A stretch of DNA of 64,000 bases from Colletotrichum lupini. Taxonomy: Eukaryota; Ascomycota; Sordariomycetes; Glomerellales; Glomerellaceae. This document shows, in pieces, positions 1-11,326 of the stretch. The notes under the pieces were generated by a model. That model made no database searches and had not been told where the DNA came from. It saw only the letters and a list, made by a program, of their open reading frames with translations. Position numbers and translations under genes: made by a program. Positions within the stretch are counted from its first letter, which is position 1; each line of letters starts with the position of its first letter. Where the stretch lies: NCBI RefSeq assembly GCF_023278565.1, contig NC_064677.1:2108001-2172000 (forward strand). The letters run 5' to 3'.

Positions 1-433
1 CCATCACATTCGATGAATCGATTCCATCGAACCAGCCCAGACCCAGGACTCAGCACGGCCAGACAACGGCAGACTCGCGGCAGCCGGATTCTCTTGCCTC
101 TTTCTGACGTCCATGTACTCCATTCGCTGTGGTTTTGGTTCCCCGCCCTGACCCTAGCTGCGAGTCTGAAAGTCCCGGTCAGCCGGCGATGTATCAATGT
201 ATCGTATCGATGCATCGACGCTCTTACAAGACATAAATACAACCTCCCCTGGCCGGTTTTCCGTCGACCTGCCTTTCCACTCCATCACCCACAACAAACA
301 TCTTCATCTACCTCTTCTACAGATCTCCGAACTTCCGGATTTCCCATCTCGATTTACTTCAATATAACAACCTCCCTCCCTCCGAGCTTCAGTCTCTCGA
401 TCAACAACAACTCAAACCCTTAAATCAGTCACA
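1..433 (+). promoter_or_regulatory. Upstream region and 5' leader of the formate dehydrogenase gene
   Basis: No coding signal is convincing here. An A/T-rich TATA-like stretch (ATAAATA) lies near 232-238, about 195 bp before the start codon. It is followed by a pyrimidine-rich leader with CAACAA-type sequence up to the ATG, as is usual in filamentous fungi. Around 187-220 there is a run of overlapping GTATC/ATCGA words of unknown meaning. Confidence 0.5.
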
Positions 434-2131
434 ATGGTATTGCTCTCTCGTCACATCCGCTCCGTTGCCCCTCTGGCCTCTCGGGGACTTTGCACGTCCT
501 CAAAGGCATCTTTCCTCGCTGCTCGACCCGCATTCAGCCGGGCCTCCCCAGCATCCTCGACTCTCCCTCGCAAACTGCCTGGCCAACTCAATTCGATCCG
601 CACACTAACAACTACTCGCCAAAACCAGGTCAAGGTTCTTGCAGTCCTCTACGACGGCGGTCAGCACGCCAAAGACGTGAGTTCTTTCTGTCTTCTGTCT
701 TCTGTCTATTGCCTACTGTCTGCCATTGCCGCATCCTCCGGGCATCCACCCGCCAGGAACGTCACCATGATAGCTTCCCGGCGGAGCTTTGCCCCGCCGT
801 TTGGCTGAGCTTAGTGCGGGGATGACGGGAAGGTGCGGGGCTCGGAGGTCGATCGCAGATACATCGGCATCCTCTCGACCCCTCCCGTCATCCACCCTCC
901 ACCCTCACCCCTCCCCCAACTTCTTGGCGATGTGCAAGCTCCGAAACTCCCAATGCGGGGTGCATGGCATCAATCCCTGAAGACATGGCATCGATCCTGC
1001 AAGACCACGATCGCTGACTTGACGATACCACAATAGGTCCCCGGCCTTTTGGGAACCACCGAGAACGAGCTCGGCATCCGCAAATGGCTCGAGGATCAGG
1101 GCCACACTCTGGTCACCACCTCGGACAAGGAGGGCGAGAACTCAAAGTTTGACCAGGAGCTCGTCGACGCCGAGATCATCATCACCACCCCGTAAGTCCC
1201 CCGAGTCACGCATTACGGACGAAGGACTAACAACCGCAGCTTCCACCCCGGCTACCTCACCGCCGAGCGCCTCGCAAAGGCAAAGAACCTCAAGCTCGCC
1301 GTCACCGCCGGCATCGGCTCCGACCACGTCGACCTCAACGCCGCCAACAAGACCAACGGCGGCGTCACCGTCGCCGAGGTCACCGGCTCCAACGTCGTCT
1401 CCGTCGCCGAGCACGTCGTCATGACCATCCTCGTCCTCATCCGCAACTTCGTCCCCGCCCACGAGCAGATCGAGCGCGGCGACTGGGACGTCGCCGCCGT
1501 CGCCAAGCAGGAGTACGACCTCGAGGGCAAGACCGTCGGCACCGTCGCCATCGGCCGCATCGGCGAGCGCGTCCTCCGCCGCCTCAAGGCCTTCGACTGC
1601 AAGGAGCTCCTCTACTACGACTACCAGCCCCTCTCCGCCGAGAAGGAGGCCGAGATCGGCTGCCGCCGCGTCGAGGACCTCGAGGAGCTCCTCGCCCAGT
1701 GCGACGTCGTCACCATCAACGCGCCCCTGCACGAGAAGACCCGCGGCCTCTTCAACAAGGACCTCATCTCCAAGATGAAGAAGGGCTCCTACCTCATCAA
1801 CACCGCCCGCGGCGCCATCGTCGTCAAGGAGGACGTCGCCGACGCCCTGAAGTCGGGCCACCTCGCCGGCTACGGCGGCGACGTCTGGTTCCCCCAGCCC
1901 GCGCCCGGCGACCACTCCCTCCGCACCGCCAAGAACCCCTTCGGCGGCGGCAACGCCATGGTGCCCCACATGTCCGGCACCTCGCTCGACGCGCAGAAGC
2001 GCTACGCCGACGGCACAAAGGCCATCATCGACAGCTACCTGAGCGGTCGCGAGGACTACAAGCCCGAGGACCTCATCGTGCACAAGGGCGACTACGCCAC
2101 CAAGGCGTACGGCCAGCGCGAGAAGAAGTGA
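434..2131 (+). CDS. fdh: NAD-dependent formate dehydrogenase, probably mitochondrial
   Basis: Oxidises formate to CO2 with NAD+. Three exons: 434-676, 1037-1191 and 1240-2131, giving 429 residues. Intron 1 is long (360 nt); intron 2 is 48 nt with a CTAAC branch site. D-2-hydroxyacid dehydrogenase fold: N-terminal catalytic half with GIGSDHVDL and [11 protein letters not shown], a Rossmann stretch with GRIGERVL and an Asp (YYDYQPL) suited to NAD rather than NADP, TARGAIV with the substrate Arg, and the formate-dehydrogenase hallmark from [11 protein letters not shown] (catalytic Gln) to [11 protein letters not shown] (catalytic His). All key residues are intact. Compared with cytosolic fungal enzymes, which begin near [11 protein letters not shown], there are about 63 extra N-terminal residues rich in Arg/Ser/Ala and free of Asp/Glu, which looks like a mitochondrial targeting peptide. 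The start has good context (TCACAATGG). Confidence 0.95.
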
Positions 2132-3174
2132 GCGAGTTTTCTCTGGATGTGTCGATTGGAGTGGAAATCATACCCCAATGAAAGGTTGTGTGTGAGGGAA
2201 ATCTAGCGTTTGTTTTTAGTAGTTTTTGAGCATTAGCATGAGCATTTGACTTCCAACGGAAGTCTAGGTTACCGTACATAGGAATATAACCTGATGCGAT
2301 GCAACTCCGTCTCTCCCTTGGCATTGATTGGGTGATTTGTCTGGACGGCTTCAGCCGCTCGGGACTGTCTGGCGCAGAGTCTGGCGGCGCCCCTAGGTGG
2401 CAATCCAAGACCCGTTGGTAGTGGTCGTCAGGCGAAAGGAGAATGGGGTCGACCCGAGGCTCGCGGCGTGCTTCCGTCCAGCTCTCAGCATGCCATCTCT
2501 CTGCCAAAGCAGCAAGATACGGAGCTAAACTCTGCCTCTTTTGTCTTGTTGCTGCCACGCTCGCACGGTATGTATACCTTGCTCTTCACCCGAATCGTCG
2601 GGCCGGGCAGCACGTCTTCATCTCGCGGCGATTTCTAGCGCGGGCGATTTTGCCCAAGACGACTCGACTCCGCCACGTGAGCGTGATCGTGAGCCGTCAT
2701 AGTCACACGTAGACGTCATCTTTTGGGAGTTGTGCTTGTACCGTTTTGTTTCTATTTCAGAAAGGCGCCGCGAGCTTGAGCCGGCAACGCTATTTCGTAC
2801 GACGCTCGCTCGCTGCCATGAATCCTCCACGCTCTAGATAAAATCTTTTTGCATGCCAGAAAGCCTTGGAATTGTGAATTGAAAAAGGACTGCCACCTCG
2901 CTCCGGTGCGAGCAGCCCCAGCCGACGCCAAAACGTCTCTTTCACTTTTCGAATCCCCAAAAAAAAAAGAAACTCCTCGGAATGGGAATCCGGACCATCC
3001 CCAGCGCGCCGCCACTCACCGTACGACGGCGATATGCAAAATTAATAAACATGACCTCTCAGACAGGTACCCAGAAGCAGCAGGGGCGCGAATCGCCCAA
3101 GCCGCGACTCCTCTCTCTCTTTTTCTTTCTCTTTCTGTACCTCGCAAACCCTCACCCTCCGGGTTCGGGCGCGA
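2132..3174. other. Intergenic 3'-3' region
   Basis: Lies between the convergent formate dehydrogenase and amino-acid permease genes, so it should hold two 3' UTRs. Only short overlapping ORFs without family resemblance are seen. A CT-rich tract at about 3109-3137 is AG-rich on the permease strand just after its stop codon. I see nothing else. Confidence 0.5.
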
Positions 3175-5109
3175 TCATGACCTCTTCCAAAACTGCCACC
3201 ACGCCCTCTCCTCCCCCTCTTCGTACCCACGATGCCTCGCCTCCCTCTTGACAACCTGCTGATCCCGCCCGCGGATCCGCCAAAAGTACACCGGCACGCC
3301 CGCCACCACAAACAGCACCACCGTCACCGTCTGCAGCGGCTGCGCGAACACGGCGCGGCTCAGCAGAAACAGCGAAACGCAACAAAAGATAATGGGCGTC
3401 GTGATCCACGTCCGGTACGGCCTGTCGAGCTGCGGCTCGCGCACGCGCAGGATAATGAGGCCCAGCACCGTGATAAAGTAGAATGTGTACCCCGCGACGC
3501 CGTAAAACGTCAGCAGGGTGCCGAATTCGCCCACGACGATGTACGCCGCCGTCAGCAGGCCGTTGAGCACGAGGGCCCAGACGGGGGTGTAAAAGAGGCC
3601 CATGTCGTCGTCGCCGAGGGCGCGGATCAGGAGATTTGCGAGACGGCCGCGGGAGGTGCGGGATGTGGTGACGGAGTGGCCGCCGCCGCCGTTGCCGTTG
3701 CGCGACAGGCCGATGCTGCCAAAGACGGACGGGATGTAGCCCTCTTTGCCGGCAACGTACACCAGCCGCGACGAGGTAAAGGTCGACGAGTTGAGGGCGC
3801 CGAAGCAGGATGCCGAGACAACGAGGGCGAGGACGAGGGAGCCGACGGGGCCAAAGACTTTTGCGCCGAACTGGACGGCGATCGTGTTGGAGGCGTTGAC
3901 GGCCGCGAGGGGGAGGACGAGAAAGTAGGCAATGTTGGCGAGGACGTAGGAGAGGATGACGAGGGGCATGGCCGTGTGGATGACGCGCGGGAGGTCGCGG
4001 CTCGGGTTGCGGAACTCGCCGACGACGTAGTTTGTCTAGATGGTCAGCGGCGCTCAGAATCTCGAGACGAAAAAACTTACATTGTCCCAGCCGTCGTAGG
4101 CCCAGAGTCCCGCGTACAGGGCGACGGCCCAGGCGGAGAGGTCGGTGGAGGTGCCCTCGAACCACTCGTGCGACTTCCACTCCATGTTGGCCTTGCCGGT
4201 GACTGTCTTGCCGGTGATGGCGACGACGATGCCAGTCACAGTAACGCCCAGCAACGCAATAAACTTGAGAAACATGAGCCAGTCGTTGACTTTTGTGCCG
4301 AGCTTGGTGGAGACGCAGTTGAGCAGGGTGACGGAGACGAGGGCGACCATGGCGACGGCCTTGTTGACCCAGGGGCTGAGGCTCTCGGCCTCGGCGCCAA
4401 TGGCGGCGCGCACGAGGTACTCGCCCATGATGATGGCGATGATGGCGGCGCTGCCCGGCTTCAGCACCAGCACGGCCACCCAGGTGAAGAGGAAGCCGGC
4501 CATCTCGCCCATGATCTTGGCGAGGTAGACCTGCGCGCCGCCATTCAAGGGTATCGCGCCGCCGAGCTCCGCGTAGCTAGCCGCGCCCGTCCAGCCCAGC
4601 ACGCCGGCAATGACCCAGACGACGAGCGCGGCGCCGGGCGAGCCGACCTTTGAGCTCACCTGGCTCGGGCTCGAAAAGATGCCGCTCCCTATGATGAGGC
4701 CCACGATGAGACTCAGGCCGTTGAGGTACGTGAGCGTCTTGTGCTTCTCCAAGCTGCCGCCGCCGAGTCCGCCGTTTTGTATCGCGGTCGAGGTGGGCGC
4801 GCCAATGGGTGCGTAGCCGCCTGCGCCGCCTGCGCCGGCTGTGGAGCTCAAGGGGAAGAGGTTTGCGGCGAAGTCGAAGCCCGAGGAGACGGAGTAGGAG
4901 CGGTCATGGCGGTTCGGTCTCCCTGAGGAGGCGGCCGGGTTCGCGGCGTCTAGGGGGTCTTCGGCGTCAAAGGAGAGCTTGCGGGAGGAGGATATGGAGG
5001 GACGCGAGGAGGGGAGGTCTGAGACGACAGAGTCGGCGCGGGAGGACGAGGCGAGAGAGGCGAGCTCGAGGGAGTCGCGGTGGGATTGGACATTAGCGTA
5101 TGGTGGCAT
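3175..5109 (-). CDS. LAT/Mup-type amino-acid permease (APC superfamily)
   Basis: Plasma-membrane amino-acid transporter. Two exons on the minus strand, 5109-4081 and 4035-3175, with a 45-nt intron ending ATCTAG; the product has 629 residues. The first 120 or so residues are hydrophilic and Ser/Pro-rich, a typical regulatory tail. The core begins with a TM1 motif of the APC family (GLIIGSGIFSSPSQV), continues with about 12 hydrophobic segments, and has the AYDGWDN/TNYVVGEFRNP stretch across the splice junction that is typical of SLC7 LAT and fungal Mup proteins. Substrate cannot be read from sequence; neutral amino acids or methionine are the family default. The ATG at 5109 was chosen because the upstream extension has only a GTG. 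It is divergent from the FAM32A-like gene. Confidence 0.88.
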
Positions 5110-6346
5110 GGTGGTCTTTGAATCGGGGTGTCGAGGGAACACTTTCGACCTGGATTTCGTTCGAGCGTTCGGGGGTTCGGCACTGGGGCTATCGCATGTT
5201 GCAGCGGCCGATGTGGAAAAAGCAATGGAGTGTACGTGATCGAGTGCCCTCGATTGTGGGTATCAGAGTAGTGGTGTCTTTTTCGAATTTCGTGACGTCG
5301 TTGGCATATACGTTTCGTTTAAAGGAGTCGTGACAAAGTTGCGCCGGGCCCGTCTGTTGCGCTCTCTCTCCAGGGCTCTCTATACCCACTTCCCTACACG
5401 CGGAAACCGAAACAGACTATTGATCCAGGGGGAAAGAAGCGGAGAGGAAAGGAAACATCCAACTAGTAGCTGTATGCTTGACTGTGGTTGATGTCCGAAT
5501 ACGTTTGGCCAACGGAACAAATGGGGGCTGGGTGAGGAGATGTGGTGGCCGGGGTCGTATGTATCGGTAGAAAGTGTAGTCACTGGCGAAGGGAGTTGTG
5601 CGGATTAAGGTTGAGGCGGATGAACAAAGGAGGGAAGAAGGAAAGATTGAGTTGCGCCGAGAACAAGGTGGCATCCAGATGCAACAATGGCCCCTGGGTG
5701 TCTGGGTTGTGGACGGCAGACTCAAGGGTTCCAGTGACGAACTATCGAGTCAAGTCAAGCATCAGCCAAGTCACTTTTGCCTTTCATACGCAGTAGTACC
5801 TACGGTATCTGCAGATGTATCTTTTGATTCAAAGAGGGCAGTTTTACTGCAATTTGGCTGGGCTTCCAGATTGTTGACTTTCCCACAGCCAGCAGTGCAG
5901 CACCACAGCAGCTGTTTCGCATCCGCACGGGCCCACGAGCAAAAAGTACGCGGATCAACCCTTGATTGGCCCCCCATCGAGATCCGCGGCACGGGCAGAG
6001 CGAATCACATCTTGGCGCCTGCCACCGGTTTAAGAGTGTGGGGCGCAAAGACTTAAGGACAGGGGGCCTCCCCTTAGCGAGCGTGAACAAGCAAAGCCGA
6101 AATCCTTTGAGCCGCTCCAGGACGAAAGAAAAAGCCACCAAAGCCCACTGACCGCAGCGCCAGGGGGGGAAGGGAAGCTCAAGGGATAGTGGGGCAAAGA
6201 GGCGCTTGAAGAGCTGAAAGCCTCCGACAGACGGGAGCACAAGGGAAAAAGGAAGCTCGGATCCGTGTCGCCGTCCCACCTGCAATACGCGGGAAACCCA
6301 TCACCACCACGTCCGACGGCAACACCACCCACCACCGCCGCCCACG
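5110..6346. promoter_or_regulatory. Shared upstream region of two divergent genes
   Basis: 1.2 kb between the permease (-) and the FAM32A-like gene (+). Small ORFs on both strands overlap one another and show no family features. The stretch must contain both promoters; I see no clear TATA box or repeated operator. Confidence 0.4.
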
Positions 6347-6903
6347 ATGCCGCTCGACGACTACGCCTCCGCGGTAGGCGGCGGCCTCAAGCTCAAGGGC
6401 GCCAAAGTGACCAAACCGAAAAAGAAGAAGAGACGCGACAAGACCGACCTCGAAAAGAACCTCGAGACGGGCGACCAAGGCGGCAGCAGCAGCAGCACTG
6501 CGCTGGTGAAGCACCGGGAAGAACCCGCCGGCGACTCGAAATCCAAGTCGAAAAAGAAGGGCGAGGACCCTGACGAGGACCGGGACAACGACGATGACGA
6601 CGAGGGCAGCGGCCGGGTCGTGCAAAAGACGGAGGCGGAGAAGCGGTATGAGGAGAGGAAGCGCAAGAGGGTATGTCTTTTCTTTTCTTCCTCTCCGTTT
6701 CTTGCAGGGCAGGATTCGCCTCGTTGCCATCTTTCGATCGCTACTCTGACATCTTGTCCCAAACACAGCTCCTCGAACTCGCAGAATCGTCAAGCTCCCG
6801 CCCCGAGCTCCTCAAGACGCACAAGGAACGCGTCGAGGAGCTGAATACGTACTTGTCCAAGCTGAGTGAGCATCACGATATGCCCAAGATTGGGCCTGGT
6901 TAA
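6347..6903 (+). CDS. FAM32A-like protein (DUF1754 family)
   Basis: Small nuclear protein; FAM32A family members associate with the spliceosome in animals. Two exons, 6347-6670 and 6769-6903, give 152 residues. Signs of the family: N-terminal GGGLKLKG followed by a Lys-rich patch ([10 protein letters not shown]), an acidic/low-complexity middle with a Ser run and an Asp/Glu run, the [15 protein letters not shown] helix, and the conserved C-terminus [29 protein letters not shown], which matches the human C-terminal pattern (THKQRVEDFN..LTEHYDIPK). The intron is 98 nt and falls just before the C-terminal domain. Function in fungi is inferred only from the family. Confidence 0.85.
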
Positions 6904-7882
6904 GACTTGCTCCGTGGTGACGGCTCGTCAAGAGGGCTCGTCAAGAGGGCTCGTCAAGGAGGCCCTCGAGCAAAGCGGAAGAGGAGGGGGTTGTTTTGTC
7001 GGTTGGGATCATTTCGCTTCTTGGATGGATTGGATGGAAAGAGGTAATGGAGTTTTTGATTTCGGCGTTATTGTATACCCTTTCCAAAGTCTGGGAAATC
7101 GAAAACATATTCATCACCTTCGCGTTGCTGGTGCTGGTGCTGGTGCTGCCATCCTGCCACGGAGCTCCCCTCCCTTGATGCAGAGAGATGACACCGCGAA
7201 AACAAGCAAGACATCAAGCAAAACAAGGTAGATGGCCCATCTGAACACCTGACGCCCGATACCTACCCAAGACTACGTTGGAATGCGGGCAGTCCCGCAA
7301 TCAAACACGGTAGGCGAAAACAATCTAGCTCTCGAACGTGTCAAGGAATGCGGGCATCATGTCTCAACCCAAACGTGTGTGTCAAATGATTTGTTTTCAT
7401 TCTTTTTTGCACAAAATTCTTCAGTGTTGTTTGTTTCTCGAGTTCCTTTGGGTCTGCCAAGGAACTGTACTAACATTTCAGGTTTCCCCATCGTGATGAT
7501 GGCCTGTTTTCTTCCGCTTCCGAATTCTTCCCCCTCGCTCCTCCTCCTCCTCTGCCACCCCTAGACCAAGATGTTTCTCAGTGTGTCTCCCATTCTATTA
7601 TCCCCTCCTATCCAAAAATCAAATGTCGGCGCCAAGGCCGCGCGTAGTCTATGTATCGTTGTGTCGATTGTTGTGCTGTGCCCACCAGTTTTGTATGCAA
7701 GGAGTGAATAGACCGTTAGATGTCGTAAGTAAGTTGTGATGCTGATGTGTATGTGTGTGCCGCCCGACCAACCAAAACCCGCTGCCCAAAAAAAGGAATG
7801 GATTAAATATTTAAACAGAAAGTTCATCAACGTGGACGGTGAACGTTGTACACGTTCGAGTGGTGCTAGATGCTGTCCTAGT
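6904..7882. other. Intergenic 3'-3' region
   Basis: Between the convergent FAM32A-like gene and the GPI-anchored protein gene. It carries a 13-bp tandem repeat directly after the first stop codon (listed separately) and a short GCTGGT run near 7128-7147. No supported gene. Confidence 0.45.
6922..6960 (+). repeat. 13-bp tandem repeat, three copies
   Basis: Unit GGCTCGTCAAGAG repeated three times head to tail (6922-6934, 6935-6947, 6948-6960, the last copy with end mismatches). It starts 19 bp after the stop codon of the FAM32A-like gene, so it probably lies in the 3' UTR. Confidence 0.85.
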
Positions 7883-9184
7883 CTACAGCAACAGCATGGC
7901 GCCGGCTACAAACGCGGCGAGACCAATGGGCAGGACGGAGACGCTGCCGATGGGGACGGCGACGTTTTGCAGACCGCCACTGCCACCGCTGCCGCTGGAA
8001 CCGGCCGAGGTGGCGGCGGGTTCGGGGTCGACGGCGACAAAGGACGTGGCGGTCACGAGGACAACGTCGCCGTTGGAGGCGGTCGACGTAAAGGTGGACT
8101 TGACCTCGCTGAACGAGGTGGTCCGGGGCGTGCTGCGCGTAGTGGTGGTGCCTTGGCGGGTAGTGCCTGATGTTTTGTTAGCGACTTGATGCAATCGGAT
8201 GGATGAAATGACGAGTCACGAGGCCAAAAAGATCATCTACCAAACCCTCAACTCCAGGCTAACATGAATCGAGCGCTACAAAACCAACATACCAGATACA
8301 GACACAGTCGACGAAGCGGAGGACACCGTGGGGGACGAGGTCACGACCGTAGTAGTCTCAGAAGAAGGGGAAGCAGACGTACCCGGCGCGGACGCACTCG
8401 AAGACCCCGGGGAGGCCGTGGTGGGAGCGGACGAGGGGGCAGAAGAAGGGGGAGAGGGAGAAGAAGAGGAAGGAGACCCACTGGTCGTCGGAGGAGACTC
8501 AGTAGAGACGGTGGACGGCCCAACAGGAGTAGAAGAGGGAGATGCTTGCTGCGACTCCGATTGAGACGTACCAGAAGAAGGGGCTGCTGCTGAAGTCTGC
8601 TGCGTCGTGGGGGTGCTCGAGGCGGCGGGTTGTTGCGATGACTGCTGGGGCGTGGTCTGCGCTGCCGAAGTCTGTTGCGGCGTGCTAGAGGACTGCCGAA
8701 CCTCTGCGGAGGAGGACGCCGGGGGAGCAGCGGAGGAGGTGGCCGGAGTAGACGGCGTTGGGGTCGGAGTCGGGGTCGGGGTGTTACTGGCCGGCGGCGC
8801 GGACGAGGCAGACGGCGTGGAAGATTCCGAGGCGGAGGGCGTGGGAGTGGCAGCGGGAGCAGCGCTCGAGGTGCCATTGTCCTGACGCTTCTCTAGCTGA
8901 CCGAGAGCAGAAGCCAGCTCGGCGTCGTCCGCCTGGAAGGCAGCAATGGCTTCCTTGTCCGAGGCATAGACGCCATCCTGGTAGCGGTCGGGGAAGTAGG
9001 CGTGCAGGAGCCTGTGAATGAGATCCACTTTGGCGGCGTCCTTGACCTCGCCCTCTGCCACCAGGACCTGTTCCTGATGATCTCTCGTGCAAGGTCGTGC
9101 CCGGTGACCAATGGCCGAGGCGAGACTGAGGGTCATCAAGCCGCACACCAAGACGGTGAGCAGAAGACGGCGTGCAGCAGTCAT
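7883..9184 (-). CDS. GPI-anchored mucin-like secreted protein with a Kex2-type propeptide
   Basis: Two exons, 9184-8293 and 8166-7883, with a 126-nt intron; 391 residues. Not a family I recognise. Residues 1-24 form a signal peptide (Arg-Arg, then Leu/Val-rich, ending LASA). Residues 25-100 are a non-repetitive charged stretch with one Cys that ends LEKR, a classic Kex2 site. After it comes about 250 residues almost wholly Ser/Thr/Pro/Ala/Gln, including PTPTPTPTP, expected to be heavily O-glycosylated. The end is a small-residue linker (SAGSSGSGGSGG) and a hydrophobic tail (..LPIGLAAFVAGAMLLL), a GPI-attachment signal. An upstream in-frame ATG at 9292 would bury the signal peptide behind 36 residues. 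A TATA-like box only 34 bp before that ATG favours 9184. Cell-wall protein is the likely role. Confidence 0.75.
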
Positions 9185-9325
9185 TTTGTTTGGCGTCCTG
9201 GATGATGGCGATGTCGTCGTGGTCCCCTTCTGGTTGACAACAGGCAGCAATCCCTCTTCAAGGTGGTGGTCGTACTTTGTGTCGAAAGTCATGGTGGCGA
9301 GATGTGTGAGGTGCTCCCGGGTTGT

Positions 9326-9331
9326 TTATAG
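9326..9331 (-). promoter_or_regulatory. TATA-like box of the mucin-like gene
   Basis: TATAAA on the minus strand (within CTATAAAC), about 142 bp before the preferred start at 9184. Confidence 0.45.
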
Positions 9332-11263
9332 ACAGGACCAAGAGGCCAGGAAGGTTACAAACACCCAAGACGGCAGGACGGAAACGACAGTTGGATGGAC
9401 GCGGAAGTAGGTGTGCAGGGGACCAAGTGTGAAGTTACACACAGCGAGTGAGGGTCTGTCTAGCGTCCCGGCTGCAGCAAAAGGCGGCGAAAGATGTAAG
9501 AGAGGGGGGAAAGATCCAATGGCCCAACAAGTTCAAAGAGAAGGCTTGCAGGTATTGTATAGGTCGCAAGCGGCCTCCGTTTCTGATGTGAAGAAGAGGG
9601 GCGAGAGGCGATCTAAAAGGTTGGATGAGCGGTGGTACCTGGCCGGCCGAAACCCTCTTGTCTGGTGGGTGGTTGGGGGTGAGGCCAAGGATGGAGTTTT
9701 CTGCGTAGTGAGACCCGTCGAGCTAACAGCTTTTGGGATGTGAGGGTCGGCTTGAGGCACGCCGCGCGCTTCTTTTGCGGTCCCCGGGGTTCGGTATCAA
9801 AAGCAAAGAAAAAACCTTGCTGCTGAATGTTTATCGTTTGAGAATGGACGGAACCGGGAAACTACTGCGTACCCGTCCAATGGGTGGAAGCTGACACTGG
9901 ACGATAGGTATGTGTGTAGATTGTTGCGCAGTCCCGCCAATTTCACGAGCCTGAGACTTGGCTTGGAATGTGAACAAACTCTGAACAGTCGGGGTGACGA
10001 GAATCTACCGTGTTGTAGGTGGCGATGGACAACAGCAAAGGCGAGCGAGCGTCGTAGCAGAACAGTGACCGAAGGATGATCAGATGAGAACTGGAAAAGC
10101 GAGCGAGCAAAGGGGATTGGCGTTTAAACCTGTTGAAGATCGTCCCAGGCAGAATGCACATCGGCGTCGCCCAGTCGGCTGGGGGCAACACATCTTTGTG
10201 CATATAAAGATTCCCTGTTTCGCCGCCCCGACGACGTACCCCTGTCCTGTCGGCCCAACTCGAGCTATCCGTCCCATTGCTTCCATGGATACGTTCTAGC
10301 TGCGTAGCTCTCTGTCAGTATGGATAGAGTGACGAACCGAGCCCCGGTCGACAGGCTCAGTGTAACCCTCTCCGCCGTGAACCAAACCGAGCTTCCCATT
10401 TCATCAGTCCGTCCCCATCTTGCATCGCTATCGCTCGTCACTGGTGTCCATCGCGTCTGCGGCGTGCCGGGACAGCCTCTGGAGACTGGAGTCTGCAGCA
10501 GCTCGCACAGGGATCGTCAGGCGCAGCGTCCATCCTCGGCTCCAGTCGATATTGAATAATATTTTGCTGATTCTGTCCCAATTTTGGCCGGGAATGTCAA
10601 AAGCCCATTAATTCCTCCGGGCGTGGCCTCTGCGCTAGGCAATGTCTTTCCGTTCCCTGATATCCACTGGCCCCAAAGCCACTTGGCTCATGTTTTTTTC
10701 TCAGGAGTCGCCCGGTGCTGCCGTCGAGTGGATTGTGACATCACCAATAGCATCAGACCAGCGGCGTCTCGTATCGTCTCCGAACCCATCGTCAGTCTGA
10801 TTCATTGTCCCACACTTTGCACATACCACGTACAGAAGTGCAGAGAGACGTACGTGGGCTACGCTACGCCGCGATACGAGTCGTCTGGTGTCTGCCAACT
10901 TCAGATGCCCCGCGATGGTGCCGCACTCGGTGACTTTCGCGCCATCCACACATGCAAGACTCTTGGTGATCAGTCAGACCATGGGGGTTTCTCGTCCAAT
11001 TGCCTCCATCCTCGCATCGTTGGCTGCTGGGAGGGGAAGGGGGAGCTGACTGTCGGGGCCTGCACCCAGCCGCCCTAGCGAGTGCCCGGGGGGGTCTTGG
11101 AAACTCGGTGCGGTGTGCTGCAGCATCTTTGCGACATCCACCACGCTGGCACTGCATGCAGGTCGATTACGAACCCACTGCCGGTCCGGTCAGCTTTGCA
11201 GGCATGGTGTCGTGTCTCAAGGGAGCTGATAAGACTATTTTTGCTTTTGGCTTGCCTCTCCCG

Positions 11264-11326
11264 TCAATAGAGCCTCATTATCACTCCCTCTGCGTCTGTC
11301 TGTGGTCCGTCTGTCGATAGAGCCTC
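11264..11326 (+). repeat. Pair of 14-bp near-identical direct repeats
   Basis: GTC(A/G)ATAGAGCCTC occurs twice, about 50 bp apart (around 11263-11276 and 11313-11326), with one mismatch. A shorter ATAGAGCCT copy lies at 12380-12388. Function unknown. Confidence 0.55.

Noticed and set aside
1142..2083. 313-codon ORF on the minus strand
   Set aside because: Antisense shadow of formate dehydrogenase; Val/Gly/Asp/Ala-rich product caused by C-ending codons on the other strand.
3232..4653. 473-codon ORF on the plus strand
   Set aside because: Antisense to the permease, whose frame, motifs and intron are clear; the product is charged and featureless.
9185..9292. Earlier start (ATG at 9292) for the mucin-like protein
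   Set aside because: It would place 36 hydrophilic residues before the signal peptide, and a TATA-like box lies only about 34 bp upstream of it.
10584..11078. 164-codon ORF in the gene-free region
   Set aside because: No ATG start (TTG), random-looking composition, no partner exon.
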